64,000 nucleotides of DNA from Climacium dendroides (Eukaryota; Streptophyta; Bryopsida; Hypnales; Climaciaceae), in the NCBI GenBank assembly GCA_950106755.1, contig OX467083.1, positions 38,206,555 to 38,270,554 of the forward strand. The letters are read 5' to 3'. Both the position numbers and the translations under genes were made by a program. Below, piece after piece: positions 24,400-34,890 of this stretch. The notes under the pieces are model-generated. The model saw nothing but the letters and a program-made list of their open reading frames with translations, ran no database searches and was not told where the DNA came from. Numbering within the stretch: position 1 is the first letter of the stretch; each line of letters opens with the position of its first letter.

Positions 24400-25700
24400 G
24401 AATTAACCTCAAATTTTAAGACATGATCAACAAACTAGTACACAACTAGACTTTGAGAGTTTAGTTCCAACCAAAAATTTCTCCAAATGACACAAAGAAA
24501 AAACACAAACTATGGCCTAAAAGGCTAGAATTTAGAAGACCATGAGACTACAAGAGAAAGAGAGAGTGAGTGTAGAGGAGAGGCCTTATATATCTTCCCC
24601 TTATCCCCCAAAGTCAAAGTCAAAAAAGACTTGGAGTGCACTCCAAGCAATCCTATCCCTTTAAATTTTCATCCTTATCTTTTAGGATTTTCACATTTTT
24701 AGGGTTTTATGTTGATCCTAATCTCTAACTTTTGAAGAAAGACTTCAAATCACAAACGGATTGCGCCAATGGCTTCAAAAGGCCATTTTTAGTCTAAAAA
24801 ATCCCCTCCCCTTTTTCATCCGCTAAAACCCCATTAAAAGCTAGCGCCAACTAGAATAAAAAAGAATAAAAATCCAACTTTTGGAGGTTGACTTTTTTTA
24901 AGAAAATAACTAGTTTAGACTCTTTAGTAGGTGTAAGGAAGTAAGAAAAGACCTTGTTTTGACCTCAATCCAATTCTGTATGCTCCCGATACACCGATCA
25001 ACTTCACGTTTAATCTTCAATTTTGTCAATCTTCAAGGATCTTATCAGTTTTGAGACTTTTGACTATCAGAATGCTACGAAACTTGTTGGAGCTCATTAT
25101 TAACATAAAAAAGCTATACTAATTTTTAGTGAGATTTTACCGCGACTTGGATAATTTCTAGAAATTTTCCATCACGGCTTTCAACGTTTGACTGCTTGGA
25201 AAAAGATCTTTTGGAGATCAGAAAAACTGAGAATTTCCATGGAACTTTTCATGGAATTCCACAAGAGATGTGTAAGCTCATATTTTTATTTTGCACATCT
25301 AAAGAAAGAGAATCAAATCCTGCTATCTCCTTTAACTTTCGATAATTAGAGAATCTTTCAAATTGAAGGGAATCTTAATGAACTAATTATGCCGTTGGAC
25401 TCCTGGTATGATTTTCACCTCAAGTCACCGTATTTAGATTGTAGATGCCCTTTTCTGGTTTGTCTTAAGTTTTCTTCACCTAAAGGCTAATAATTGGGGT
25501 TTCTACTATTTCACTGATGGAATGGGGATACTGAAACCTCTCTTTGGGAATCTAAACTAGGATTTTTATATAGTTCCCTCAGACCAATTTAACTAGGATT
25601 TATCAGATTTAGACAAGTTGGGCAATTTTTACTAAACATGCTTATTTTGTACAATTTCTAGATTTTTACCCTATTTATGTGCGGAATTTGGTTATAATTA
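24400..25700 (+). repeat. Decayed dispersed repeat, copy 1
   Basis: This stretch resembles about 59000-60720 in order of words. In particular TTTTTAGTGAGATTTTACC (about 25120) matches TTTTTAGTGAAATTTTACC (about 60070), followed in both by ATAATTTCTAG / GTAATTTCTAG. GCCTTATATATCTTCCCC near 24580 is TATA-like. It may be the remains of an LTR-type element, but no paired LTRs, primer-binding site or protein domain can be seen. Confidence 0.35.
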
Positions 25701-25909
25701 AAGAAAAATGCTCTATTTAGGACCAAATGCTATATTAATATGTGACATCTCTATTTTGGTTATTCACTCTTTTGGGGGCTTTCTATTTATAAAACTATAT
25801 TCAAAACTAATAAAATCCCCCAAAAATAATTTACGAATTCCAAATGACTAAATGGGAACTTACAAACCCCTAAAAAATTAAGCAGTTTAAAAAAATATAA
25901 GAATATTAT

Positions 25910-26090
25910 TGTTCAAAATTTTGAAATCCTAGCTATTACTTTTGGAGGATTTGAAATCCTAGCCATCACTTTTCTAAAATTTTGAAATCCTAGCAATTAT
26001 ATTTTTAGGGTTTCAAAACCTTAGCCACCATTTTAGGGTTTTAAAATCCTAATTTTCACATTTTTAAGGTATTGAAATTCTAGCCACCAC
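25910..26090. repeat. Degenerate tandem array of about 35-45 bp units
   Basis: About five units share TTTTGAAATCCTAGC followed by a variable A/T stretch (for example GAAATCCTAGCCATCAC and GAAATTCTAGCCACCAC). Confidence 0.7.
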
Positions 26091-26715
26091 TTCATTTGTC
26101 TTCTCTTTCTTGTCAATTGTTTCTTTCTAATTGTTACTTCTTACCTCTTGTTGTTTCTTCTCTTTTGCTTTTTGTTGCCTTTCTATTGTTATCTCTTGGT
26201 TGTTGCTTTTTAGTTTTTGTCTCTTGGTTATTCCTTCTCAGTTGTTGTTTCTTGGTTGTTGTTTACTAGTTGTTATGGATTTTTTTATTTGTTGCTTCTT
26301 AGTTGTTGTGAATCTCTTATATGTTGCTTCTTAATTGTTGTGAGTCTCTTATTTGGTGCTTCTTAGTTGTTGTTTTTTAGTTGTTATTGCTTCTTAGTTG
26401 TTGTGAATCTCTTATTTGTTGCTTCTTAATTGTTGTAAGTCTCTTATTTGGTGCTTTTTAGTTGTTGTTTATTAGTTGTTATTGCTTCTTAGTTGTTCCT
26501 TTTTAATTGTTGCTTTTAGTTGCATCTTAAATTTTTGCCTTTTATTATTTATTGCACCTTAATTTATATTATTCTTGCTTCTTGTTGTCTTTTACTTGTT
26601 GCCTCTTGTTACTTTTTGTTGCATCTTAGCTCTTATTTGTTGCTACCTCTTAGCACTTGCCACCTTTTGCTTCTTATTTTTTTCATCTCCATTATTATAT
26701 TTGTATTGCTATAAA
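26091..26715. repeat. T-rich minisatellite including a 95-bp period
   Basis: The strand is strongly pyrimidine-rich, built from TTGTTGCTTCTTAGTTG-like words. Between 26294 and about 26500 a longer unit recurs with a 95-bp period (unit starts at 26294, 26389 and 26484). Frames here encode leucine/cysteine-rich hydrophobic peptides only because of the base composition, so they are not genes. Confidence 0.85.
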
Positions 26716-26864
26716 CCTTTGAAGATTAACCTTTATTATTCATTCATTAAAATTAACCTCCTTAATTGTGTATGTAGGCATTAAAAGTTGAAGTAAAGTC
26801 ATTGAAGGCTATTTATATACAATAAAATCAACGGCTTCAGATTATTATAAGTTGTTGATAACCC

Positions 26865-28650
26865 AATTGGTTGTAAATTTTGAATTTTTTATGCATCTTT
26901 TTGAGTTTTATGAATGTGTTTTGTATGTTTTTGTAATATTTGATTACCAATTTGGTGTTTTTGTGTGTTTTGATTTACTATTTGGGACGTGGTTTTTGGA
27001 ATCAATGTTTGGAATTAGGAAACCAAATGGGAATTTGAATGGTCAACCGAGTGAGTTGTGCTGATAGTAATAAGTAAAGAATCCTAATTGGAATAGGGGA
27101 AGGGTTGTGTGATGAGGTGGATTCCAATTAGGAGTTAGGAGTTTATGCCAGCTGGGCATGCATGGTGATTCCTATTTGGGTTGGTGTGCTGTGTATATCC
27201 GGTGAGTACCAAGTAGACAGTTCCTTAAGCCAAGTCGGTTATAGAGTTGAGGGTGGTTTAACTAAATTGGTTAGTGAACTGCTGATTGAGTAGCTATTTA
27301 GATTGTCTTTCCGATTTGGTTTTTATCCAGTGTTGAAGTGAGTCCGCTGCGTGTCCCAGCCCAAGTTGGTTGCGTATTTTATTTTGTGTGCCGTTGTAGT
27401 CAAGCAGGTGCTTGATTTTTATGTTTGCCTGAATGCATGTGTATGTGGAATTTGTGTCAAGTCAAGTGTGGCTTGTGTGTTTCCCAGTTGGGAACTATAT
27501 TTGTGATCCAAGGTTGGATTGTGTTTGTGTAAGTCCTATTCGAGAGTTGCAGATGGAGGCTATCCTGGTGTTTTTCGTGGAGAGAAGAGAATGAAGATTT
27601 AAGCTGGAGATTTGCAGTGAAGCTGTGGAATTTTATGATTTGAGAGTTAATTTTATACCAAATGGGATTTGTGTGAATGCTGAAGTTTAAAGTAGTATTA
27701 TCATGCAGGTGTGATTTATTCCTGATTGGAGTTATGCACTGAGTGGATGAGTGTGGAGCAGTTTGTGGTGAACACGGAAGTGAAGTGAAAAATTAGTCCC
27801 AAGTTGTAGATAGTGATTCAACTTGTGGTAGTTAATCTGAAAAGAAGCTGAAGTGAAATGAGGGCTGTAGAATTGTAGAATTTCAAAGCTCAAATTGGAA
27901 AGATTTTGAGAAAGACTTATGTGATATTGATGATTTATTCACCAACTTGAAAATATAAAAAAAGAAATTCAATCCAATTGGTGTTGGTGGTTGTATTTGA
28001 GATTAAGTGATTAGCTGTTTGAGATTATGAGATGAAGTCCAAATGGGTATGCATGCAAGCTCAAGTGGTTCATGTCACAGAATGATATGTGTGTGGCTGT
28101 ATGAATTCCGATTTGGTCTGTGAGTCCAAGTTTGTTGTGTTAGGCTACCAAGTCGGAAAGTTGTATGACAGTGTGGTGTGATTTAATTTTATGTGAAGTA
28201 TGAGTCCAATTTGGTAGTTGGAGTGTATGCAATTGACATGAAAGAAAGTGGTATCTCATGAGTAAATTAAATGAGAGAAAAGTATAAAAGGGAGAGTAAG
28301 AAAATTCCTGAGTTAGGTAGAAGAGAATGCAAATTCTGTAAATGTCAGAGTTTTGAGAGACTGAGTTGTGAAGCTATGAGTGGAAATACCAAATTGGTGA
28401 GAGAAGATGTTAATGCCGTGAAGATAGGAAATAAAACCAATTTGGTTGGTGAGCTTTCCCGAGTCGAGTGTAAGAAGTAATTCAAAGAAGGAATATAGTG
28501 ATTATACAAAATCAATTTGGAGAAAGGAAGGCAGTAGGTGCAGAGCCCAAGTTGAAGTTAAAAGACCAGCTGTGAAGCATGCCAATTTGGAGAAAGACTG
28601 GAGATCAGCCATGGAGAAAAGATGCTCAGTCCAATTTGAGAAGATAAGTG
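26865..28650. repeat. 1.8-kb field of interspersed CCAANTTGG-like palindromic words
   Basis: About 30 variants of CCAATTTGG, CCAAGTTGG or CCAATTGG occur, for example near 26873, 26947, 27230, 27311, 27361, 27507, 27974, 28108, 28148, 28208, 28388, 28438 and 28580. They are separated by non-repeated purine-rich sequence. Spacing is irregular, mostly 20-100 bp. The stretch is less AT-rich than its flanks. There is no credible gene. Confidence 0.6.
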
Positions 28651-29132
28651 TGATTAATAATTAAATTAAAAACTAAACATGAGAAGAAATTAGTTTATTG
28701 TAGATAATTTAGGAATAGTGTCTATGCTTGGTGTTGTTTTGGGCTAATAAAAGACAATTAGAGACAATCCTATTTAATAACCTCTCTTGGAATGAACATA
28801 ACTATAAGTTGGATAAATCCAAACAGGTCCCAACATCATCTACATAAGTAATATGAACATTATAAGCATGTGTAAATATTCAATCATAGAATGAGTCATT
28901 GTAATATTTTTACTATGTTTTGTATTAGATGTCTTTCAAAATATTTACATTTTTTTTGTATTTTCTTTTTTCAATATGATTGCTTCTTGTACATCTTGTA
29001 AATCGTGTATACTCATTTTTAATTGTATGAATTCTTTTATTTAGTAGTTAAACCATATTGATGTATGACTATATAATTACATTTAGTCACAAAATTATCA
29101 ATGACATTTAATTGGATTGCTATATCAACCAA
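28651..29132. other. AT-rich spacer, no gene seen
   Basis: Nothing recognisable occurs between the CCAANTTGG field and the TGACTCA array. Confidence 0.4.
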
Positions 29133-29578
29133 AATATGACTCACAATAGTCATATTCTACATCAACCAAAAATATCGCTTACAAGAGTCATATTGCATAT
29201 CAAAAAAAATATCATTTACACAAGTCATATTCCAAATCAACAAAATTTTGACTCATAAGAGTCACATTCAACATTGATAAGAAATATGACTCATAAGAGT
29301 TACATTCAACATCAACAAAAAATATGACTCATAATTGTCATATTACACATCAATAGAAAATATGACTCACTATAGTCATGTGTCACATTAACCAAAATAC
29401 AACTCATCATAATCATATTCCACATTAGTAAAAAATATGATTACTTAGAGTCATGTGCCATGTTAGCTAAAATGTGACTCATCGTAGTCATATTCCATGT
29501 TAGTCAAAATATAACTCATTGTAGTCATATTCCACATCAACAAAAAATATGAAAATATGACTACACTCACTCACATGC
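29133..29578. repeat. Satellite of about 38-bp units, each an ATGACTCA...AGTCATAT dyad
   Basis: About 12 head-to-tail units start near 29134, 29172, 29210, 29246, 29283, 29321, 29359, 29398, 29435, 29472, 29508 and 29554. Typical content is AATATGACTCATAAGAGTCA, then TATTCCACATCAACAAA. Many units retain TGACTCA, the GCN4/AP-1-type bZIP site. The units are diverged, so this is an old array. Confidence 0.85.
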
Positions 29579-31398
29579 CAAGTTGGATTTTTTTTCTTGC
29601 TTGAGCATCTCAAGAAAAAGTCAAATTGTAAAAGTGGTCAATATGTATGCCACGTAAGCAAAATACAAGAAATTATACCCAAAACCAAATGATTAAAAAT
29701 GTGACTAAAAAAATGTGATTAGTCAGTAATAACTAGACTCAGTCATATTTTGAGTCATCTATAGTGATTTTTGCTTCAGTTACATTTTTCAATATTATAA
29801 ATGTCTACAGTCACATTTTGCAGTCATGAAATGCACATTTTGTTGTAATGCATTCACTTCCATGTCATCACCTTTAGCATCATATACTTGCATTGCAACA
29901 AATGCACAATTAGGTTCATTCACAAAGATGGGGCTAAGTGCATTTGGATTGGAATCCTCCAAGATAGTATAAAAACCTATATTTTATGAGGCATTTTATA
30001 ATTTTAGCAGACGGATTTTAGGTGATGTTAGAGAAAACAACCTGTATTTTTATGTCAACAATAACATCCAATGTAACATTTGGATTAAAATAGAAACATA
30101 AATCTCAGAATGAATTGCGTCCACCTCTTTCACTCTTTGTCTCTCTAATCATATTGACAAACATATATGATGTAAAACATGCAATAAGATATTGAAGTTA
30201 TCATGTCCACCTCAAAAAAGAAGCATAGGTGATTTGGAGAGTGATTACAAAAATTGCTTTAACAATTGAGTCTATAGGGTGGTTAGCTTTAGAATTAATT
30301 TACTTCCTAACCATAATTGTTTTTAGCCACTCGTTTTCAAAGTAAGGTGTGTAGAGTGAAATTGAACAAAGTATAGGCCTAGTTTTTGCAATTATTATAC
30401 GAATTATTGGTTTTCAATATGAATTGATTTTCATTCTTTGCAATTTTATTCTTTAGGCAATAAAAATACATTATTTATAGGATAACTATCTTATTCAATA
30501 CAAAAAGAATTTAATTTTTTTCTAAGAATATTGAATAATTATTTTTAGTTATAATCAAGAATATTTTATATATAAAAATCTTTAAGATTTAATACATTTT
30601 AGATAAGGATTAAAATATCTGAAAATTTTCAAAAATTTTCAATTGAGATTTTCAAAATCTTAATTAGAATCTTGAATCTTGAATCTTGAAACTTGAATCT
30701 CAATTAGAACAATCTACATTCAAGATTTGTTTATATTATACTTATAAAAATATTGAAGTTTAAGCTACTTTAAAAAAATTGTATATACTAGATTGAATCT
30801 AAAATTGTTGGATGGTTTAAATATAATTTGTATTGATAATATACTCTTAGTTTCAAGGTGACAATATAGCCTATATAACACTTTAAGAAATTTGTACATG
30901 ATAAAATTGGGAGACAAGCGAATGCTTTGTGTTTTGTATATTTTAGACTTTTTTTCAATCACATATTTACAACATAAAAAAAATTCTTACAAAAATGTCA
31001 TTAATAAAGGTAGGTTCACAAGAAACCAACCCTTCACTATATCAAAATGGTTATTTAGTATAGTCTATGTTCTTTATCACAATGATATATTATTCAATAC
31101 TAGTTGTAATTGAGGCATTGTAGCATTTGTGGTGTGCAATGGTGGCAATTTTAAATTGAACATCTTATTTTTCATGCCGACTAATTATCCACCCATACTA
31201 AATAACCATTTTGGTGTAGTAGAAAGGAGATCTTAAAGTACTAAACTTCATTATTGAAGCTTGATGCATAGAGGCTCATATAGACATTCACTTTAGATAG
31301 CGTTTAACTTTTTAAGAATGAAAAGTGGCTCAAAAGCAATAAATTTTTTTTAAAGGAATATTTGAATTGATGACATGACCCCTTAATGGATGAAATTG
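29579..31398. other. AT-rich spacer with half of a CACTA-type MITE
   Basis: At about 29975-30085 one arm of the fold-back element seen at 7971 and 8869 is present (CAGACGGATTTTAGGTGATG, then AACAACCTGTATTTTTATGTC). The other arm is missing. No gene is seen; frames near 30765-31113 are short and AT-driven. Confidence 0.5.
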
Positions 31399-31863
31399 CT
31401 AAGTTTCCATAAAATCGTGGGGTAGTATCACTTTTTCCTGGATGATTAAACACAAATTGGGATGAATAAATGAGTTTTCACCCCATTTACATTTTAATCC
31501 ATGTGCATGGATATAAATAGCTTCATATACCCGGACTTCCAACAGGTTTTCAATCCACCGCCGTCCTCTTCCTCCGCAAAGGTTTGCGTCAGTCCCAATC
31601 GGTCCGCCATGAAAATTGTTAACTTGATCGGGAATCCTGTCTGCGACTGCCACAGATTTAACCATCTCTTCACCTTTTTCTGACAATTCGATTGTGACCT
31701 CGGAAAACTTTTTTCTCGAACAGGAGAACACAGCAGCAGTTGATTCACTATCTATTTCGGATTTTCGGGAAGCTTCATGGATGATTGAATGACTTTTCTC
31801 AACGTGGGGGAGAAGATCGTGATCGCAAGCAGGGCTTCTTCGATCCTGAAGTCTGTTGATCAT
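31399..31863 (-). CDS. Possible 154-codon hypothetical ORF, divergent from GnT I
   Basis: The ATG-initiated minus-strand frame lies in sequence of genic composition, about 330 bp from the GnT I start. It matches no family I recognise. It is hydrophilic, with no signal peptide, membrane segment or clear motif. It could be an exon of a divergently transcribed gene sharing a promoter with GnT I, or simply an open frame in the GnT I promoter/5' UTR. I favour the second. Confidence 0.2.
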   Translation of the reverse strand: MINRLQDRRSPACDHDLLPHVEKSHSIIHEASRKSEIDSESTAAVFSCSRKKFSEVTIELSEKGEEMVKSVAVADRIPDQVNNFHGGPIGTDANLCGGRGRRWIENLLEVRVYEAIYIHAHGLKCKWGENSFIHPNLCLIIQEKVILPHDFMET

Positions 31864-31944
31864 TAGAGTCTAGCAACTTTGAAAATTGGCCTTGTCGTTG
31901 AAATTGACATGATGTAAGCCGCATATGCTTCGTCAACGTACCCA

Positions 31945-32097
31945 TAGGGTTTGGCAATTTAGGGTTTGCCGATGGATGCCTTGCTCTGATCGCCATCCTC
32001 GATCGAGTCAGGGAATGGATTTTGCGACTGGAGATCAGGTTTCGTGGTCGCCCGAAATTTGAATATGGTTGCGGGAATGGTGTGAATCTAGGGTTTT
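31945..32097. promoter_or_regulatory. Telo-box cluster upstream of GnT I
   Basis: TAGGGTTT occurs at 31945-31952, 31960-31967 and 32089-32096. The motif (AAACCCTA on the other strand) is common in plant promoters and 5' leaders of broadly expressed genes and is bound by telomere-repeat-binding factors. Confidence 0.6.
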
Positions 32098-32196
32098 ATG
32101 GAGCTTGTGGGATAGGTTTTCCTGTGCCGAGAAGGGAAGGAGGAGGAAGGAGGGGTGGTCGTGGAAACGCTTGGGTCTTGTTATTTTCCCACCGCG

Positions 32197-34084
32197 ATGG
32201 CGCGGATTGAATGCGGAGCGCGTCTTGGTCTCGTGGCTGCGGCTCTGTTTTTCCTTCTTTTGCAGGCGAGGTTGTTCAGTGTGCAGACCAAGTACGCGGA
32301 CCGGATTGCACAGGCCGTGGAGGGCGAAACCAAGTGTTCACGAAGTAAGCGAGCGCTCATCGACCAATTCAGCGCGCAACAGGGGCGAATTGTGGCTTTG
32401 GAGGATGAGAAGGAGAAGCTCGAGAACAATTTTGCGCAGCTGAATGCGGTCTTGGGAGAGTATCGCCGACAGGGGAAGGAATCGCCGAAACTGGAGAGGC
32501 AAAAACCTATTGCCGCGGTGGTTGTTATGGCTTGTAATCGTCCCGATTACCTCGACCGAACCTTAAATTCTGTCCTCAAGTATCAACGCGCAGTTGCACA
32601 AAAATTCCCACTGTTTGTATCTCAGGTACAATCTTTCCCCATTTTAATGTTAGGATATACATACTACTGACCACACGCTTCCCCGTCTTTGCACACTAAC
32701 CACGCACTAAATGCACACCAACCCGCAACCGCACGGAATGATTGCAAGAAAAAAAATTCACGTGTATGAAGGGCGCCCTTCTTGTGGACGCTGTCCACGT
32801 TAGCATCGATTGTAGAATTGCAGAATCTTTCTTGTATGACCACCTTTTGCCCTCTAGACAAGTGAATAACTATTGTCACCACCAACAGTTCTGAATTTTG
32901 GACGTGCGTCACAAAATGCTTCGTAAATCACTAGATATACGTGATTCTTGTACCATTTTTCTTGCGGAAGATCTATCACTGAATCATCGATAGTTGTAGG
33001 AAGTTTCAATTTAAGCGTGTAGTTTGAATTTTATACCATTGAATTTTTGTGTGTGTGTGTGTGTGAAAGCCATGTCTACTATACCCAATTGTAGGATGTT
33101 AGCAGCTTTTGGTTATGGTTGGTGATTTTACAAAAAATTTGCCTTCTTGTTGATGTGGCTCAGGATGGTCCCATGGAGGCGGTGAAAGCCAAAGCAAAGA
33201 GCTTCGTTGGCGTGGGGTACTTACAACATTTGGAAGGCGATCCTCCAACAAGGAATCCAGGGGAGATCGTGGCGTACTACAAAATTGCACGGCACTACAA
33301 GTTTGCACTTTCGGAGCTTTTTGATGTGCGGGGGTACGAGAAGGTGATCATTTTAGAGGACGACATGGAAATAGCGCCGGATTTCTTCTCCTATTTCGAA
33401 GCCACGGCTACTGTCCTGGACTGCGATAAATCCGTGGTGGCCGTTTCGTCGTGGAATGACAATGGTCAGAAGCAGTTCGTCAGCGACGCTGAGGCTCTGT
33501 ACAGATCTGATTTTTTCCCTGGACTTGGGTGGATGCTTACCCGGGAGTTCTGGGATGAGCTTTCTCCGATTTGGCCTGAAGCTTATTGGGATGACTGGCT
33601 GCGGTTGAACTCCACTCGCAAGGGTCGTCAGTTCATTCGCCCAGAAGTATGCCGAACATACAACTTCGGTGAGCACGGCTCCAGCATGGGGCAATTCTAT
33701 TACCAATACTTGGTGCCCATTAAGCTGAATGACGTCCTCGTAGACTGGAAGTCGAAGGATATGAACATGCTGAGCGAAGAGAGGTTCAACAAAGACTTCG
33801 CGACGATGATTGCTACAGCGATGCCTGTAACCAACCCCAACATGGATTGGCTTCACATAGTGGAGAGGACGAATCAGGACGTCAGTATGGTGTATGAGAA
33901 CCAGAGGGACTTTGACAGGCTTGCACGGAAATTCGGTGTGTTTGAAGAATGGAAAGACGGCATTCCCAGGACGTCGTACAAGGGCGTGGTTGTGTTCAGA
34001 TGGAAGGGAAGCAAGAGAGTGTTTCTCATTCGACCTGATTCTCTGAAATCACTTGGCTGGAAGGAAGGGAGTAGTAAGCAATAA
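32197..34084 (+). CDS. GNTI: Alpha-1,3-mannosyl-glycoprotein 2-beta-N-acetylglucosaminyltransferase (GnT I)
   Basis: This Golgi enzyme adds the first GlcNAc to Man5GlcNAc2, opening the route to complex N-glycans. Exons are 32197-32625 and 33164-34084, in phase 0, giving 449 residues (Arabidopsis CGL1 is about 444). The N-terminus MARIECGARLGLVAAALFF is a short cytosolic tail plus signal anchor (about residues 9-25), followed by a stem with a coiled-coil segment (IVALEDEKEKLE). The catalytic domain starts near AAVVVMACNRPDYL. The nucleotide/Mn-binding EDD lies in ILEDDMEIAPDFF (residues 208-210) and the probable catalytic base in YWDDWLR (about 285-287). RTYNFGEHGSS and EEWKDGIPRTSYKG are also conserved. 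ATG 32197 is chosen because the protein then begins MARI, as in CGL1. All expected motifs are intact. Only one intron interrupts the coding region. The 3' UTR probably reaches about 34600. Confidence 0.96.
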
Positions 34085-34657
34085 AATGGCTAATCCAATG
34101 TTGCCCAGTTAGTCCTTACAACTCTACAATCAAGGTAGCAAGCATCCAGATAGCTTCAAAGCAGGAATATTTAGAGGAGGACAATCGGGTGCACTTCCTC
34201 TAGAGATGGTGGATTGGTCTTGTCAAGGTAAGTTATGGGGATGGCTACAATATCTACAGTAGTGAACCGAGAGGGTCATCGACACCGCTTGAACTGCACC
34301 AAATGCCTCATGGTTTTGTTATGGATGAAGACAGATCTTGAAGCAGCTCCTTTGCACTGAATTATAAGAACCGCAGCCAGACTGGGTACACATCAGATTC
34401 TCCATTCAGAGGTAATACTGAAATGGGACACGCTGATTTAGGTGACAAAATTCAGTGACGTGGGAGCTTCATGTGAAAATCTTTGGAGATTGAAGTACTT
34501 GAATTCTAAAGAGTTCTGAATCTGTTTGTGGACTTGGTTGTTTCAGGATTTGGCCCCCTCTTGTGTTTTGTAGACTAGATGGATGTTGTTACCCAGGTAC
34601 ACAATCTAGGCACACCCAGTGCTCTCATGTGCTTTTACCAGTTTGCAGCTAACAAGA
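34085..34657. other. GnT I 3' flank
   Basis: This is the probable 3' UTR and downstream flank. Composition stays intermediate until about 34600 and no further gene is seen. Confidence 0.5.
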
Positions 34658-34890
34658 TTAACCCATAAAGGACGAACTGGTAACCTTGGATATCATCCCT
34701 TTCATTGTTGTGTGAATCATTGGCTTAAAAATAGCAAAAGCACTTGTTGGAAGTCAAACTATTGTAGAAGACTTTCCCTTCTCACAAACAAAATTTTGAA
34801 GATGAATAGTTGCACTTCTATCCTTCATACAAGAAGGATTCCTTATTGTCCATTGGACGCCAAACATCTATGTCCATGTTTAAGGATTAA
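34658..34890 (+). mobile_element. TTAA-flanked short element (about 230 bp), copy 1
   Basis: The ends are TTAACCCATAAAGGAC and GTTTAAGGATTAA. The interior contains GATGAATAGTTGCACTTCTA and GAAGACTTTCCCTTCTC, shared with 40104-40332 and, inverted, with 40353-40579. A 102-codon frame across it (34619-34927) is not coding. Confidence 0.75.

Noticed and set aside
24400..25700. Solo LTR of a retrotransposon
   Set aside because: TG...CA ends with a 5-bp duplication, a primer-binding site or a polyprotein could not be found; only loose similarity to 59011-60720 remains.
26131..26784. Hydrophobic Leu/Cys-rich ORFs that look like membrane proteins
   Set aside because: They come from a T-rich minisatellite with a 95-bp period. 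All frames are biased the same way.
29133..29578. CRISPR-like array
   Set aside because: Units are contiguous and diverged with no unique spacers, and the genome is eukaryotic. It is a satellite.
31399..31863. Confident divergent gene opposite GnT I
   Set aside because: The frame is open and in genic composition but has no recognisable domain and lies where the GnT I leader is expected. It is kept only as a low-confidence entry.
33353..33856. 167-codon minus-strand ORF
   Set aside because: It is a shadow of the GnT I catalytic exon on the other strand.
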